Shown here piece after piece: positions 1-6,355 of a stretch of DNA of 64,000 nucleotides. Under the pieces are notes generated by a model that was given only the letters and a program-made list of their open reading frames with translations, did no database searches and was not told where the DNA came from. This DNA comes from UMGS1124 sp045541255 (GTDB taxonomy: Bacteria > Bacillota_I > Bacilli_A > RF39 > UBA660): assembly GCA_045541255.1 (NCBI GenBank), contig JAZQIU010000027.1:4578-68577 (forward strand), in the 5' to 3' direction. The translations under genes and the position numbers were made by a program. Numbering within the stretch: position 1 is the stretch's first letter; every line of letters starts with the position of its first letter.

Positions 1-247
1 TGATTTGCTTTTTAGAAATAGTAATTACTTGCTCACATAACGCCATCTCATTATTATCAGTCATTACATGGACAGACATTTCTTGTTTTTTTATTTTTGA
101 AGTTAAAGGTACAACAATTAAATTTGGTGAAAATGTATTACCAAAATTATTTTGAACAATTAAACACGGTCTTTTTCCCGATTGAATGTGTGCGTTTGTA
201 TTTTTTAAATCTACTAAATATACACTTCCTCTTTTAAAATTTATCAT
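1..247 (-). CDS. MazF/PemK-family endoribonuclease toxin (partial, 3' end off window)
   Basis: The first 82 codons read as a PemK/MazF toxin: an RGSVYLVDL opening, then GKRPCLIVQN, SPNLIVVPLTSK and an EQVITI segment, which match the beta-barrel core of the family in order. Known members cut RNA, usually in a type II toxin-antitoxin pair. The start ATG (245-247) overlaps the TGA of the upstream 88-residue gene by 4 nt, so the two are translationally coupled. That upstream product does not look like MazE, AbrB or RHH antitoxins, so the antitoxin is either unfamiliar or lies off the left edge. The C-terminus is not visible. Family assignment is firm; toxicity is inferred. Confidence 0.88.
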   Translation of the reverse strand, partial: MINFKRGSVYLVDLKNTNAHIQSGKRPCLIVQNNFGNTFSPNLIVVPLTSKIKKQEMSVHVMTDNNEMALCEQVITISKKQI

Positions 248-510
248 ATAAAATAACTATTTACAATACATTCAATTTCTAAAATATAATAAGCATTTAA
301 AGGATACTTAACATTCTTTTTAGGCTTATAAGTTTTGTTATCGTAGACAATTCGCAAAACACAAGGAAAACCATGTTGTTTCAGTATTCGTAAAATTTTA
401 TCCCTTCCTATTTTTTTAACTATTTCTCTTCCACAGCAACAATTACCATATTTTCTTAGATGATGTAATATCCAATCTGGAATCATAATCTTTTCATCAG
501 AAAAACCCAT
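244..510 (-). CDS. Uncharacterised 88-residue protein coupled to the MazF-like toxin
   Basis: I do not recognise this protein. It is small and basic, with a CCC run near residue 24, a helical segment around GREIVKKIGRDKILRILKQHGF, and a beta-like hydrophobic C-terminus. Its stop overlaps the mazF-like start (ATGA), and an SD-like GAGGAGCAAC lies upstream of the ATG at 508-510. By position it is the candidate antitoxin, since antitoxins usually precede their toxin. No known DNA-binding antitoxin fold is evident, so this is inference from context only. Confidence 0.6.
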   Translation of the reverse strand: MGFSDEKIMIPDWILHHLRKYGNCCCGREIVKKIGRDKILRILKQHGFPCVLRIVYDNKTYKPKKNVKYPLNAYYILEIECIVNSYFI

Positions 511-548
511 AATAGTTGCTCCTCTCGTAAAGCTTATGAATATATTTC

Positions 549-731
549 TTACACTACCTTAATTAAATCAAATGCAAAACAACTTTCAATGTCAAAACAA
601 TGTATTTCATCATCACCATCAAAGAAATAATAGATTCTATTGTTTCTTACTTTGATGATTGTTAAAAAGTAACCGTGATTTTCAGATAGTGGATTATAAA
701 CACGATACCTTTCTTTTTCTTTAAAAATCAC
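549..731 (-). CDS. Small uncharacterised protein (about 60 residues) downstream of an operator
   Basis: A short protein starting IFKEKERYRVYN, with alternating charged and hydrophobic residues that suggest a small beta-barrel or SH3-like fold. No family is recognised. Two in-frame GTG starts exist, at 735-737 and 729-731. The second is preferred because GAGGTGAT lies 5 nt upstream, whereas the first overlaps that SD. An 18-bp operator copy sits 13-30 nt upstream of 737. It is the third gene counted down the minus-strand accessory module, followed by the toxin pair. Confidence 0.55.
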   Translation of the reverse strand: MIFKEKERYRVYNPLSENHGYFLTIIKVRNNRIYYFFDGDDEIHCFDIESCFAFDLIKVV

Positions 732-749
732 TATCACCTCTCTTTTTAT

Positions 750-767
750 AGTTCACGATAGTAAACT
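750..767. promoter_or_regulatory. Operator copy 1 of the XRE-regulator module
   Basis: The 18-mer AGTTCACGATAGTAAACT is an imperfect palindrome (AGTTCAC-GATA-GTAAACT). It is identical to the copy at 890-907 and closely related to 1657-1672 and 1689-1704. It lies just upstream of the small gene ending at 549. No promoter with the same geometry as the other copies is evident here, so it may act as a second, downstream site. Confidence 0.7.
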
Positions 768-877
768 ACAAGTTCAAAAAAAATATACTTCCACTCCATT
801 TATACAACAAAATTTTACTACTACTACTTACTAATACTACAAATATTACAGTTTCCTTATCAACAGATCACCTCCGT

Positions 878-905
878 ATTATATTAAGTAGTTCACGATA
901 GTAAA
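878..905 (-). promoter_or_regulatory. Minus-strand promoter overlapped by operator copy 2
   Basis: TTTACT (complement of 900-905) and TATAAT (complement of 878-883) are separated by 16 nt. The -35 lies inside the operator copy at 890-907. The promoter would serve the 549-731 gene and the toxin pair. Confidence 0.6.
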
Positions 906-907
906 CT
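890..907. promoter_or_regulatory. Operator copy 2
   Basis: Exact repeat of the 18-mer at 750-767. It covers the -35 element of the minus-strand promoter at 878-905, as expected for a repressor site. Confidence 0.75.
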
Positions 908-1015
908 CTTATACTAAAATAATAACCTTTATTTTAATAAAAGTCAATACCCTCTTTTAAAAAAATTATTTCAAATAAATTGCTGTATAGAAATCCTATA
1001 CAGCTGATACTATTT

Positions 1016-1333
1016 TCAATCCCTTAATGACTCAACATATTTATCTAGAATATTCAATGTCTTATCTAATTTTTCTTCGTCTTCAATTGAAATAGTACCG
1101 ATAGCACCAATTATGTCATATAATTTCTCTAGCTTTATTACCAAAGAAGTAGATGCTGAAAGTTCCTTTATAGTTGCATCGTAATCTTCTTCAATGTTAT
1201 TTAATTTTTGTACTACATTTTTAATTACTTCATAAGGCATATCTACTTTTTTATCAAGATATTCCTTTAATACTGCTAATACTACTTTTACTTCTTTTAC
1301 TGCATGTCCTACTTTTTTCTCTTCTTTGTTCAT
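1016..1333 (-). CDS. Uncharacterised helical protein (105 residues)
   Basis: No family recognised. The sequence is predicted to be almost wholly helical, with heptad-like spacing of Leu/Ile/Val and many Lys/Glu, and it has no signal peptide or membrane segment. The ATG at 1331-1333 follows GGAAAGGAAATAAGATAAG, a reasonable SD. It follows the 53-residue gene at 1361-1522 by 27 nt and is probably transcribed with it from the operator-controlled promoter at 1633-1661. It is likely a structural or binding accessory of the mobile module. Confidence 0.6.
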   Translation of the reverse strand: MNKEEKKVGHAVKEVKVVLAVLKEYLDKKVDMPYEVIKNVVQKLNNIEEDYDATIKELSASTSLVIKLEKLYDIIGAIGTISIEDEEKLDKTLNILDKYVESLRD

Positions 1334-1360
1334 CTTATCTTATTTCCTTTCCAATTGGCA

Positions 1361-1522
1361 CTACTTTAGTGATGCTTTTTCCTTCAAGTTCTTTAGACAC
1401 ACCTCTAAAATGCGAATCGTTGATTCTATATCCAACTGGGTAGATAATTGCAAACCGTTTTTATCTGTCTTAATTAATATTTTTTTTCTACACCCTTGTT
1501 CTGAAGACTGCCCTTTATTCAA
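1361..1522 (-). CDS. Small uncharacterised protein (53 residues, TTG start)
   Basis: The reading frame starts at TTG (complement of 1520-1522) with an AGGCAGGTGAAATTT SD region and encodes MNKGQSSEQGCRKK at its N-terminus, ending NLKEKASLK. A basic N-terminal half is followed by a helix (DIESTIRILEVCLKNLKEK). No family is recognised. The frame is uninterrupted, has a ribosome site and lies between the operator promoter and the 105-residue gene, so it is probably real despite its size. Confidence 0.5.
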   Translation of the reverse strand: MNKGQSSEQGCRKKILIKTDKNGLQLSTQLDIESTIRILEVCLKNLKEKASLK

Positions 1523-1549
1523 AAATTTCACCTGCCTCTCCTAGAATTA

Positions 1550-1585
1550 TCAGGATGAAAGCATCACCCTAATTTCATTTGTCAT
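1550..1585 (-). CDS. Possible 11-codon leader peptide
   Basis: An ATG (complement of 1583-1585) follows GGAGGTAGTAAAAT and opens an 11-codon frame ending TGA at 1550-1552. It is the first translatable unit behind the minus promoter at 1633-1661. Its sequence (MTNEIRVMLSS) has no regulatory codon run. It may be a leader, or only a start-coupled remnant. Confidence 0.3.
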   Translation of the reverse strand: MTNEIRVMLSS

Positions 1586-1632
1586 ATTTTACTACCTCCA
1601 AACTACTCATATAACTTTGTTATACATTAAAT

Positions 1633-1661
1633 ATAATACCAAAATTATTTCAAATTGTCCA
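1633..1661 (-). promoter_or_regulatory. Minus-strand promoter of the accessory operon, overlapped by operator copy 3
   Basis: TGGACA (complement of 1656-1661), 17-nt spacer, TATTAT (complement of 1633-1638). The -35 TGGACA is partly formed by the operator itself. It mirrors the plus-strand promoter at 1700-1728. Confidence 0.65.
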
Positions 1662-1672
1662 CCATCGTGAAC
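1657..1672. promoter_or_regulatory. Operator copy 3
   Basis: GTCCACCATCGTGAAC. Read on the minus strand it is GTTCACGATGGTGGAC, one base different from copy 4. It overlaps the -35 of the minus-strand promoter. Confidence 0.75.
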
Positions 1673-1688
1673 AATTATTGCTAAATTT

Positions 1689-1704
1689 GTTCACGATAGT
1701 GGAC
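1689..1704. promoter_or_regulatory. Operator copy 4
   Basis: GTTCACGATAGTGGAC, in inverted orientation to copy 3. It overlaps the -35 of the regulator's own promoter, indicating autoregulation. Confidence 0.75.
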
Positions 1705-1728
1705 ATTTAAGAAAAAAGATAGTACAAT
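1700..1728 (+). promoter_or_regulatory. Plus-strand promoter of the XRE regulator
   Basis: TGGACA (1700-1705), 17-nt spacer, TACAAT (1723-1728). The SD AAAGGAG at 1748-1754 precedes the regulator ATG at 1762. Confidence 0.7.
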
Positions 1729-1761
1729 AATGTTGTAGTGGTTTACGAAAGGAGATTTTAG

Positions 1762-2157
1762 ATGACTAAAGAACAAGCATTAAAGCTGATAATTTTAGAT
1801 TATTGCTCTGAACATAATCTGATGCCTATTGAATTCGCTAGAAAATGTGAACTTAGTAAATCTTACATAAGTAAAATTATTAATGAGAAATTTGGTTCTG
1901 TCGGTATTTCATTAACTTATTTAGAACGAATTGCTAATGGATTAAATATGAAAATTGTTGACTTGCAAAATTTAATAGATAAATATCAAACAAGTGCTAG
2001 CGATGATGAAATAAAAAGAACAAAGTTAATTATTGAAATTATCAATAAAGTAGAATCTTACGCAAATAAAGATTTGAATGTATTACATAGCATTATTCTA
2101 AACACAAATAGCGAACGTTTAGAAATTTTACATAGTTTGTTAAAAAATATGAAATAA
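1762..2157 (+). CDS. XRE-family HTH transcriptional regulator of the accessory module
   Basis: A 131-residue protein with an N-terminal helix-turn-helix (residues about 5-65): EFARKCELSKSYISKI is the helix-turn-helix pair, followed by SLTYLERIANGLNMK typical of XRE/Cro-CI proteins. The C-terminal 60 residues are helical and may dimerise. It is transcribed divergently from the minus-strand small-gene operon. Copies of one palindromic operator overlap its own -35 and those of two minus-strand promoters, so it most likely represses itself and the module. It ends 17 nt before the convergent replication-like gene. DNA binding is inferred from the fold; the operator link is inferred from position. 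Confidence 0.82.
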   Translation: MTKEQALKLIILDYCSEHNLMPIEFARKCELSKSYISKIINEKFGSVGISLTYLERIANGLNMKIVDLQNLIDKYQTSASDDEIKRTKLIIEIINKVESYANKDLNVLHSIILNTNSERLEILHSLLKNMK

Positions 2158-2174
2158 CATATTTTTTTATTTTG

Positions 2175-2957
2175 CTAAAAATAATCTAATTCATATTCAT
2201 AATCGTTATTTTTTTCTGGTTCTCTAAACCAACCTAATTCCTCATCCCACTCTATTTCCTTATTCTTAAACATTTCAATATTATTTAATATTGATGTTTT
2301 TAAATATCCAAACTTATTTTCTATAATATTATCATTTTCATCTTTAAAATGTCGCTGGACTACACTCGATATTATATAATGTGTAATTGTAATTATATCT
2401 ATAAATTCATATTCTCTTAAAATTTCATCAAAAAACTTATCATACTTATGTAATTCTACATCTTCTTTATTCAAATATTTTCGTTTGACCAAATCTTCAG
2501 TTATTTTATGATGACTAATTTTTTCATTTGAAATGGTTTTATCTATTTTATCTATTTGTTCTTTAATATTTTGTTTATTAGTATTTATTTGGGTATGATT
2601 TTCCACTGTTGGATAATCCACAGGTGGATTTTCACTACCTGGATTATTTTTTTCTTTTAAATTTTCTTGTGGAAGTTCATATATTAAATAATTATACTCA
2701 AAATAACCCTTTTCTCCTCTTATTTTATCAACTCTAACATAACCGTTTTCTTTTAATTCCTTCAAAGTATTTTTTATGGCACATTCTTGTTCTTTACATA
2801 TAGAACATAAACCACTTAAAGAATAATCCCAATCTTCAGGCAAACTAAGCATATACGATAACAATCCTTTAGCTTTTAAAGATAAATTTTGATCTCGTAA
2901 ATGATAATTACTCATAATTGTATAATTTTTGTTTTTTTCTACTCTAAATACAGACAT
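2175..2957 (-). CDS. Replication-initiation/DnaD-like winged-helix protein of mobile elements
   Basis: About 260 residues. The N-terminal domain (MSVFRVEKNKNYTIMSN, then LSLKAKGLLSYMLSLPEDW and the TLKELKENGYVRV wing) is the winged helix common in replication or helicase-loading proteins of Firmicute plasmids, ICEs and phages. The C-terminus (ITHYIISSVVQ, KFGYLKTSILNNIE) resembles the DUF6017-type tail often found with it. The start at 2955-2957 is chosen over 2973-2975 because AAAGGAATGG lies just upstream. It marks the region as a mobile element. No integrase or relaxase is visible, so the element is partial or continues off the left edge. Confidence 0.7.
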   Translation of the reverse strand: MSVFRVEKNKNYTIMSNYHLRDQNLSLKAKGLLSYMLSLPEDWDYSLSGLCSICKEQECAIKNTLKELKENGYVRVDKIRGEKGYFEYNYLIYELPQENLKEKNNPGSENPPVDYPTVENHTQINTNKQNIKEQIDKIDKTISNEKISHHKITEDLVKRKYLNKEDVELHKYDKFFDEILREYEFIDIITITHYIISSVVQRHFKDENDNIIENKFGYLKTSILNNIEMFKNKEIEWDEELGWFREPEKNNDYEYELDYF

Positions 2958-2975
2958 ATTACCATTCCTTTCCAT

Positions 2976-2999
2976 AAAAAAAGAACCTATTTAGGTTCT
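2976..2999 (-). terminator. Terminator after the zinc-ribbon gene
   Basis: On the minus strand AGAACCTAAATAGGTTCT forms a hairpin followed by seven T. It overlaps the stop of the upstream gene (2987). Confidence 0.75.
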
Positions 3000-3631
3000 C
3001 TCATTTTTTTTAAAATATCATTTTTAAATACTCTTATAAACGGATCAATAAAATAATTCCATCCTTTTGGATATTCATCATATCCTCCACGAGAAAATGT
3101 TTGACCATCATAATAATCTACATATACATTCCATTTAATTTTATAATCAAAATAATTTTTTAGTTTTAATGGCTCTGATTTTAATATTTGCGATTTGTCT
3201 AATCCTTCTAATATTTTTCTCTTTCTTGCTGGAGTTAATGAGGACATATAAGATTTTGTTATAAAATTATGGTCTATATTATAATATGATTTTTCTTCAT
3301 CCAAATGGATTTCGTATTTCCATTTATCAGTTGAGGTTTCTATTATAAAAGTTAATACCTTTATATCTGATAAAATCATATTTGAAATATAATAAAATGG
3401 TTTTTTACATTCTGAACAAAACCTATCATAAGTTCTTCTTTTGATAATTTTACCATCATATTCTTTTGAATAATGTAAATTAGTATTAGATAGAATTGCT
3501 TCGCCTTTTTCAATTCTTTTTACATTACACTTATCTTTATAGTATTTTGATTCTTTTGGTTGTATATTATCTGTACAAACTATTGCTAAAGTCTTATAAG
3601 AGAAACAATATGGACATTGAATTTTTCCCAT
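2987..3631 (-). CDS. Uncharacterised protein with two CxxC zinc-ribbon knuckles
   Basis: 214 residues. CPYC at residues 6-9 and CSEC near residue 73 form a zinc-ribbon-like pair, and the rest is a mixed alpha/beta region ending in a Tyr/Asp-rich stretch (YVDYYDGQTFSRGGYDEY). No catalytic motif is recognised. An SD (AAAAAGGAGTTGATTAA) precedes the ATG at 3629-3631. It lies between the replication-like gene and the truncated sigma gene and has its own terminator, so it is probably the outermost cargo gene of the inserted segment. Function unknown. Confidence 0.55.
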   Translation of the reverse strand: MGKIQCPYCFSYKTLAIVCTDNIQPKESKYYKDKCNVKRIEKGEAILSNTNLHYSKEYDGKIIKRRTYDRFCSECKKPFYYISNMILSDIKVLTFIIETSTDKWKYEIHLDEEKSYYNIDHNFITKSYMSSLTPARKRKILEGLDKSQILKSEPLKLKNYFDYKIKWNVYVDYYDGQTFSRGGYDEYPKGWNYFIDPFIRVFKNDILKKMREPK

Positions 3632-3712
3632 TTAATCAACTCCTTTTTAACTGTATAAATTCAAAATTTTAAAATTTTTTATTATTTCGCTTAAGACTAT
3701 TTTATCATTTTT

Positions 3713-3729
3713 CCCTTTAAAATAAAGGG
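3713..3729. repeat. Small perfect inverted repeat beside the sigG break
   Basis: CCCTTTAAAATAAAGGG is a perfect 17-bp palindrome-with-spacer, 29 bp beyond the last sigma codon. It has no T run on either strand. It could be a recombination-site core or a remnant; this is speculative. Confidence 0.3.
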
Positions 3730-3757
3730 TTTCCACAGTTTTAGATTAAATTTTAGA

Positions 3758-4060
3758 CTATCCCAACGCTATCGGTACAGCATAAGTTGAAAACATCACT
3801 CCGTAATTAGGATCAAAGTTATCAACTGCTTTTATTAATCCTACACAACCAATTTGAAATAAATCATTCATATCATGTTTTCCGTTATTATATTTTTTTA
3901 TAATACTTAATACAAGTTTTAAATTCCCATTTACTATATCTTCTTTTGCTAATTCATTACCATTTTTATATTCTTTAAATTTTTCTAGCATTTCATCATT
4001 TTTTAACACTTTCAATAAATTTGTATTTATTCCTGTTATATCTACTTTGTATTTGCTCAT
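3758..4060 (-). pseudogene. Truncated SigG/SigF-type sporulation sigma factor (N-terminal fragment)
   Basis: The 100-residue product matches the start of SigG: MSKYKVDITGIN, VLKNDEM, NGNLKLVLSIIKKY, DLFQIGCVGLIKAVDNFD and FSTYAVP appear in family order. That covers the leader and regions 2.1-2.2, which bind core RNA polymerase. It then stops at TAG right after the Gly where SigG continues with GEIRR. No continuation exists in any frame downstream, so the -10-recognition part and regions 3-4 are missing. It lies 75 nt downstream of tyrS and abuts accessory DNA, suggesting a break by element insertion or deletion. The fragment may be dead, or may act as a core-binding decoy. Confidence 0.8.
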
Positions 4061-4135
4061 ATAAAAATTCCTTTCACCAAAGCTATGGTTAAAAGGAATT
4101 TATTTTATTCACTTTATTTTTTATAAAGAATATAA

Positions 4136-5356
4136 TTATTTACCTATAAAATATTTTTTCTTTCCTTTTCTAATAATTAAATATTGTTCAAATAATAAAT
4201 CATCTTTTGTAATTATTTTATTTTCATCAGTAATTTTTTCGCCATTTACTGTAATACTATTATTTGTTAAGAATTCTCTAGCTTCTCTTCTTGAAGATGC
4301 AATATTATTATTAACTAATATATCAATTATTTTTTCGTCTAAATCTAATTCAAAAGTTGGAACACCTTTAAATGCACTTTCTAATTCACTACTTGTTAAT
4401 TCATTTATTTTTCCACTAAATAAACATTCACTTATTTTAACAGCACTTTCGTATTCTTCAATACCATGTAAATCTGTTATTACTTCACGAGCTAATGCTT
4501 TATGTGCTTCTCTTAAATGTGGATTTTCTAAATGATTTTTTTCAATTGTTTCGATTTCTTCTTTTGATAAGAATGTTAATTTCTTTAAGTATTCAATTAT
4601 CATACTGTCTTCTAAATTAACTAAGTATTGATACAATTCATAACTAGATGTTTTATTTTTATCTAACCATAAAGCATTTCCTTCTGTTTTTCCAAATTTA
4701 ACTCCATTAGAATCAGTTACTAATGGCATAACCATACCATATACTTCTTTATCCAATTTTTTTCTTACTAATTCTATTCCTGAAGTTATGTTACCCCATT
4801 GGTCTGATCCTGCTACTTGTAATGTTACTCCTCTAGTTTCATATAAATGTAAGAAGTCTAAAGCTTGTAAAATCATGTATGAGAATTCTGCATAAGTTAT
4901 ACCTGTTTCTAAACGTGATTTAACTTTATCTTTAGCTAACATATAATTAATATTAAAATATTTACCATAATCTCTTAAAAAATCAATTACATTTATATCT
5001 TTAGTCCAATCAAAGTTATTAACAACTTCGAAGCCAAATATTTTTTCAGCTTGTGCTTTTAATCCTTTAAAATTCTTTTCTACTTCTTCTTTTGATATCA
5101 TTGGTCTTTCAGTATTTGGTTTAGGATCTCCTATCAATCCTGTTGCTCCACCTACTAAAAGTATTGGATGATGTCCTGCTTTTGCAAGTCTTTTTGATAT
5201 CAAGAATGAAGAATAATGTCCTATATGCATTGAATCTGCTGTCGGGTCCGTTCCTATATAAAATGTTATTTCTTCTTCATTTAATAATCTTTCTAATTCT
5301 GGATTACTAATATCTTGTATTAATCCTCTCCATTTTAAATCTTCAAATAATTTCAT
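4136..5356 (-). CDS. tyrS: Tyrosyl-tRNA synthetase
   Basis: Charges tRNA-Tyr in the cytoplasm. About 406 residues with the class I signatures: HIGHYSSF as the HIGH motif near residue 46, and KFGKTEG as the KMSKS-equivalent near residue 230. GSDQWGNI in the tyrosine pocket and an S4-like C-terminal RNA-binding domain (SSRREAREFLTNNSITVNG) follow. The start at 5354-5356 is preferred over an upstream ATG because AGGAGGAAAAGT lies directly before it and the protein then begins MKLFEDLKWRG like other TyrRS. Expression is controlled by the T-box at 5371-5503. Confidence 0.96.
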   Translation of the reverse strand: MKLFEDLKWRGLIQDISNPELERLLNEEEITFYIGTDPTADSMHIGHYSSFLISKRLAKAGHHPILLVGGATGLIGDPKPNTERPMISKEEVEKNFKGLKAQAEKIFGFEVVNNFDWTKDINVIDFLRDYGKYFNINYMLAKDKVKSRLETGITYAEFSYMILQALDFLHLYETRGVTLQVAGSDQWGNITSGIELVRKKLDKEVYGMVMPLVTDSNGVKFGKTEGNALWLDKNKTSSYELYQYLVNLEDSMIIEYLKKLTFLSKEEIETIEKNHLENPHLREAHKALAREVITDLHGIEEYESAVKISECLFSGKINELTSSELESAFKGVPTFELDLDEKIIDILVNNNIASSRREAREFLTNNSITVNGEKITDENKIITKDDLLFEQYLIIRKGKKKYFIGK

Positions 5357-5370
5357 ACTTTTCCTCCTAT

Positions 5371-5503
5371 AAAAAAACATCCATAAACTTAAGGGCGAAT
5401 ATTCCGCGGTACCACCTTAATTCTATGAATGTGCTCATATCTTTATTTATCTTATCGCGATATACGTTTTAACTCCAGGGTCGTAAATCCTTTCTTCGTT
5501 AAC
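5371..5503 (-). promoter_or_regulatory. T-box leader of tyrS, unusually short
   Basis: The minus strand carries AAGGTGGTACCGCGG (complement of 5404-5418), the T-box antiterminator core. UGGU is the right bulge for a tRNA with A73, as in tRNA-Tyr. The downstream terminator pairs 5415-5431 with 5378-5394 (17-bp arms, three mismatches or wobbles) and ends in seven T. From the predicted start near 5503 the leader is only about 130 nt, leaving under 75 nt for Stem I. A UAC (5485-5483) inside a small hairpin is the candidate Tyr specifier. Confidence 0.9.
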
Positions 5504-5509
5504 AATTTG

Positions 5510-5537
5510 ATTATATCATAAATTTTTTATTTGTAAA
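5510..5537 (-). promoter_or_regulatory. Promoter of tyrS
   Basis: TTTACA (complement of 5532-5537), 16-nt spacer, TATAAT (complement of 5510-5515). It lies immediately after the stop of the upstream hydrolase gene. Confidence 0.75.
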
Positions 5538-5540
5538 TAT

Positions 5541-6299
5541 TTAACTTGCTTTTATAGTATTAATATAACTATTTACATTTACACTCCAACTACTACTTGC
5601 TGCATATTTTGGATTTATTAATTCTGGGGTTGTTAAACCTTTCGAATAATAGTTTTTATACAACATATTTAAATATCCATTAATTCCTTCTTCTAAAGTA
5701 TCATATTTTCTATAAGAACCACCATTACATTTAGGGCTACCTTTCATACCACCAATATTATTACAATTTCTAACTAATTTACTACAAGTCCATTTACAAC
5801 CTGTTTCTTGTAAAACTATTGCCACTGCTAAATATGGATCTAATCCTGTTTCTAAATAATAATTAGCAAAATAATGTCCGGTATTAGTTAATGTGGATTT
5901 TAAATTTTTATTTAATTTTTCTGTTAATTGAGCAAGAGTTAAACCATCATATACTATTTCATTATTATTTGTTTCCTCTTTAGGTTTTGTAACTATATTT
6001 TCAAAAACTTCTGTTGGTTTTACTGTTGTTGTAGTAATCATTGTTGTTGTGGTTACTCTTTTTGTTGTTTTTTTTGTTGTAGTCGTTGTTGTTTCTTCTG
6101 GTATAATCAATTCTTCAATAGGTTTTTCCTCTATAACATTTGAAGAAAAAGATATATCAGAATAATTATTATAAGCTAATATATAATTTTTATTTTCAAA
6201 ATAATTTTTATAAAAATATTTCTTTACTCCATTATGTCCTATTATACATAATAAAATTCCGATTATTACTATAAATAATTGTATCCATATTTTTTTCAT
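5541..6299 (-). CDS. Secreted/anchored lysozyme-like murein hydrolase (glucosaminidase type)
   Basis: 252 residues. An N-terminal hydrophobic segment (about residues 5-22) is an uncleaved signal anchor or signal peptide. A Thr-rich linker (about 70-100, TTTTTTKKTTKR and similar) spans the wall. The C-terminal 120 residues form a lysozyme/glucosaminidase-like domain: LDPYLAVAIVLQETGCKW with the likely catalytic Glu, then NNIGGMKG and YDTLEEGINGYLNML, as in GH73-type or transglycosylase-like enzymes. Four Cys in the domain may form disulfides. It would cut peptidoglycan glycan strands. The exact bond cleaved cannot be told from sequence alone. Confidence 0.7.
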   Translation of the reverse strand: MKKIWIQLFIVIIGILLCIIGHNGVKKYFYKNYFENKNYILAYNNYSDISFSSNVIEEKPIEELIIPEETTTTTTKKTTKRVTTTTMITTTTVKPTEVFENIVTKPKEETNNNEIVYDGLTLAQLTEKLNKNLKSTLTNTGHYFANYYLETGLDPYLAVAIVLQETGCKWTCSKLVRNCNNIGGMKGSPKCNGGSYRKYDTLEEGINGYLNMLYKNYYSKGLTTPELINPKYAASSSWSVNVNSYINTIKAS

Positions 6300-6328
6300 A
6301 ATTAATCACTAATTTATATTATAACAAG

Positions 6329-6355
6329 AAAAAAATAGACTTGCAAATAGTCTAT
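6329..6355 (-). terminator. Terminator after sipW
   Basis: ATAGACTATTTGCAAGTCTAT hairpin followed by seven T on the minus strand, overlapping the sipW stop. Confidence 0.75.

Larger units (their letters stand above)
738..1015. other. Intergenic region with two operators, one promoter and an orphan SD
   Basis: This 278-bp gap holds two identical 18-bp operator copies (750-767 and 890-907), a minus-strand promoter (878-905) and a near-perfect SD (GGAGGTGATC, complement of 866-875) followed by TTG and only four more sense codons before TAA. No gene is otherwise visible. The rest is AT-rich sequence with a short run of ACT/AGT triplets. Confidence 0.6.

Noticed and set aside
1326..1544. Plus-strand ORF of 72 codons
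   Set aside because: It is antisense to the 53- and 105-residue minus-strand genes, has no SD and an unlikely composition.
23..3760. Complete prophage or ICE
   Set aside because: No integrase, relaxase, capsid or portal gene is visible; only a part of some element can be supported.
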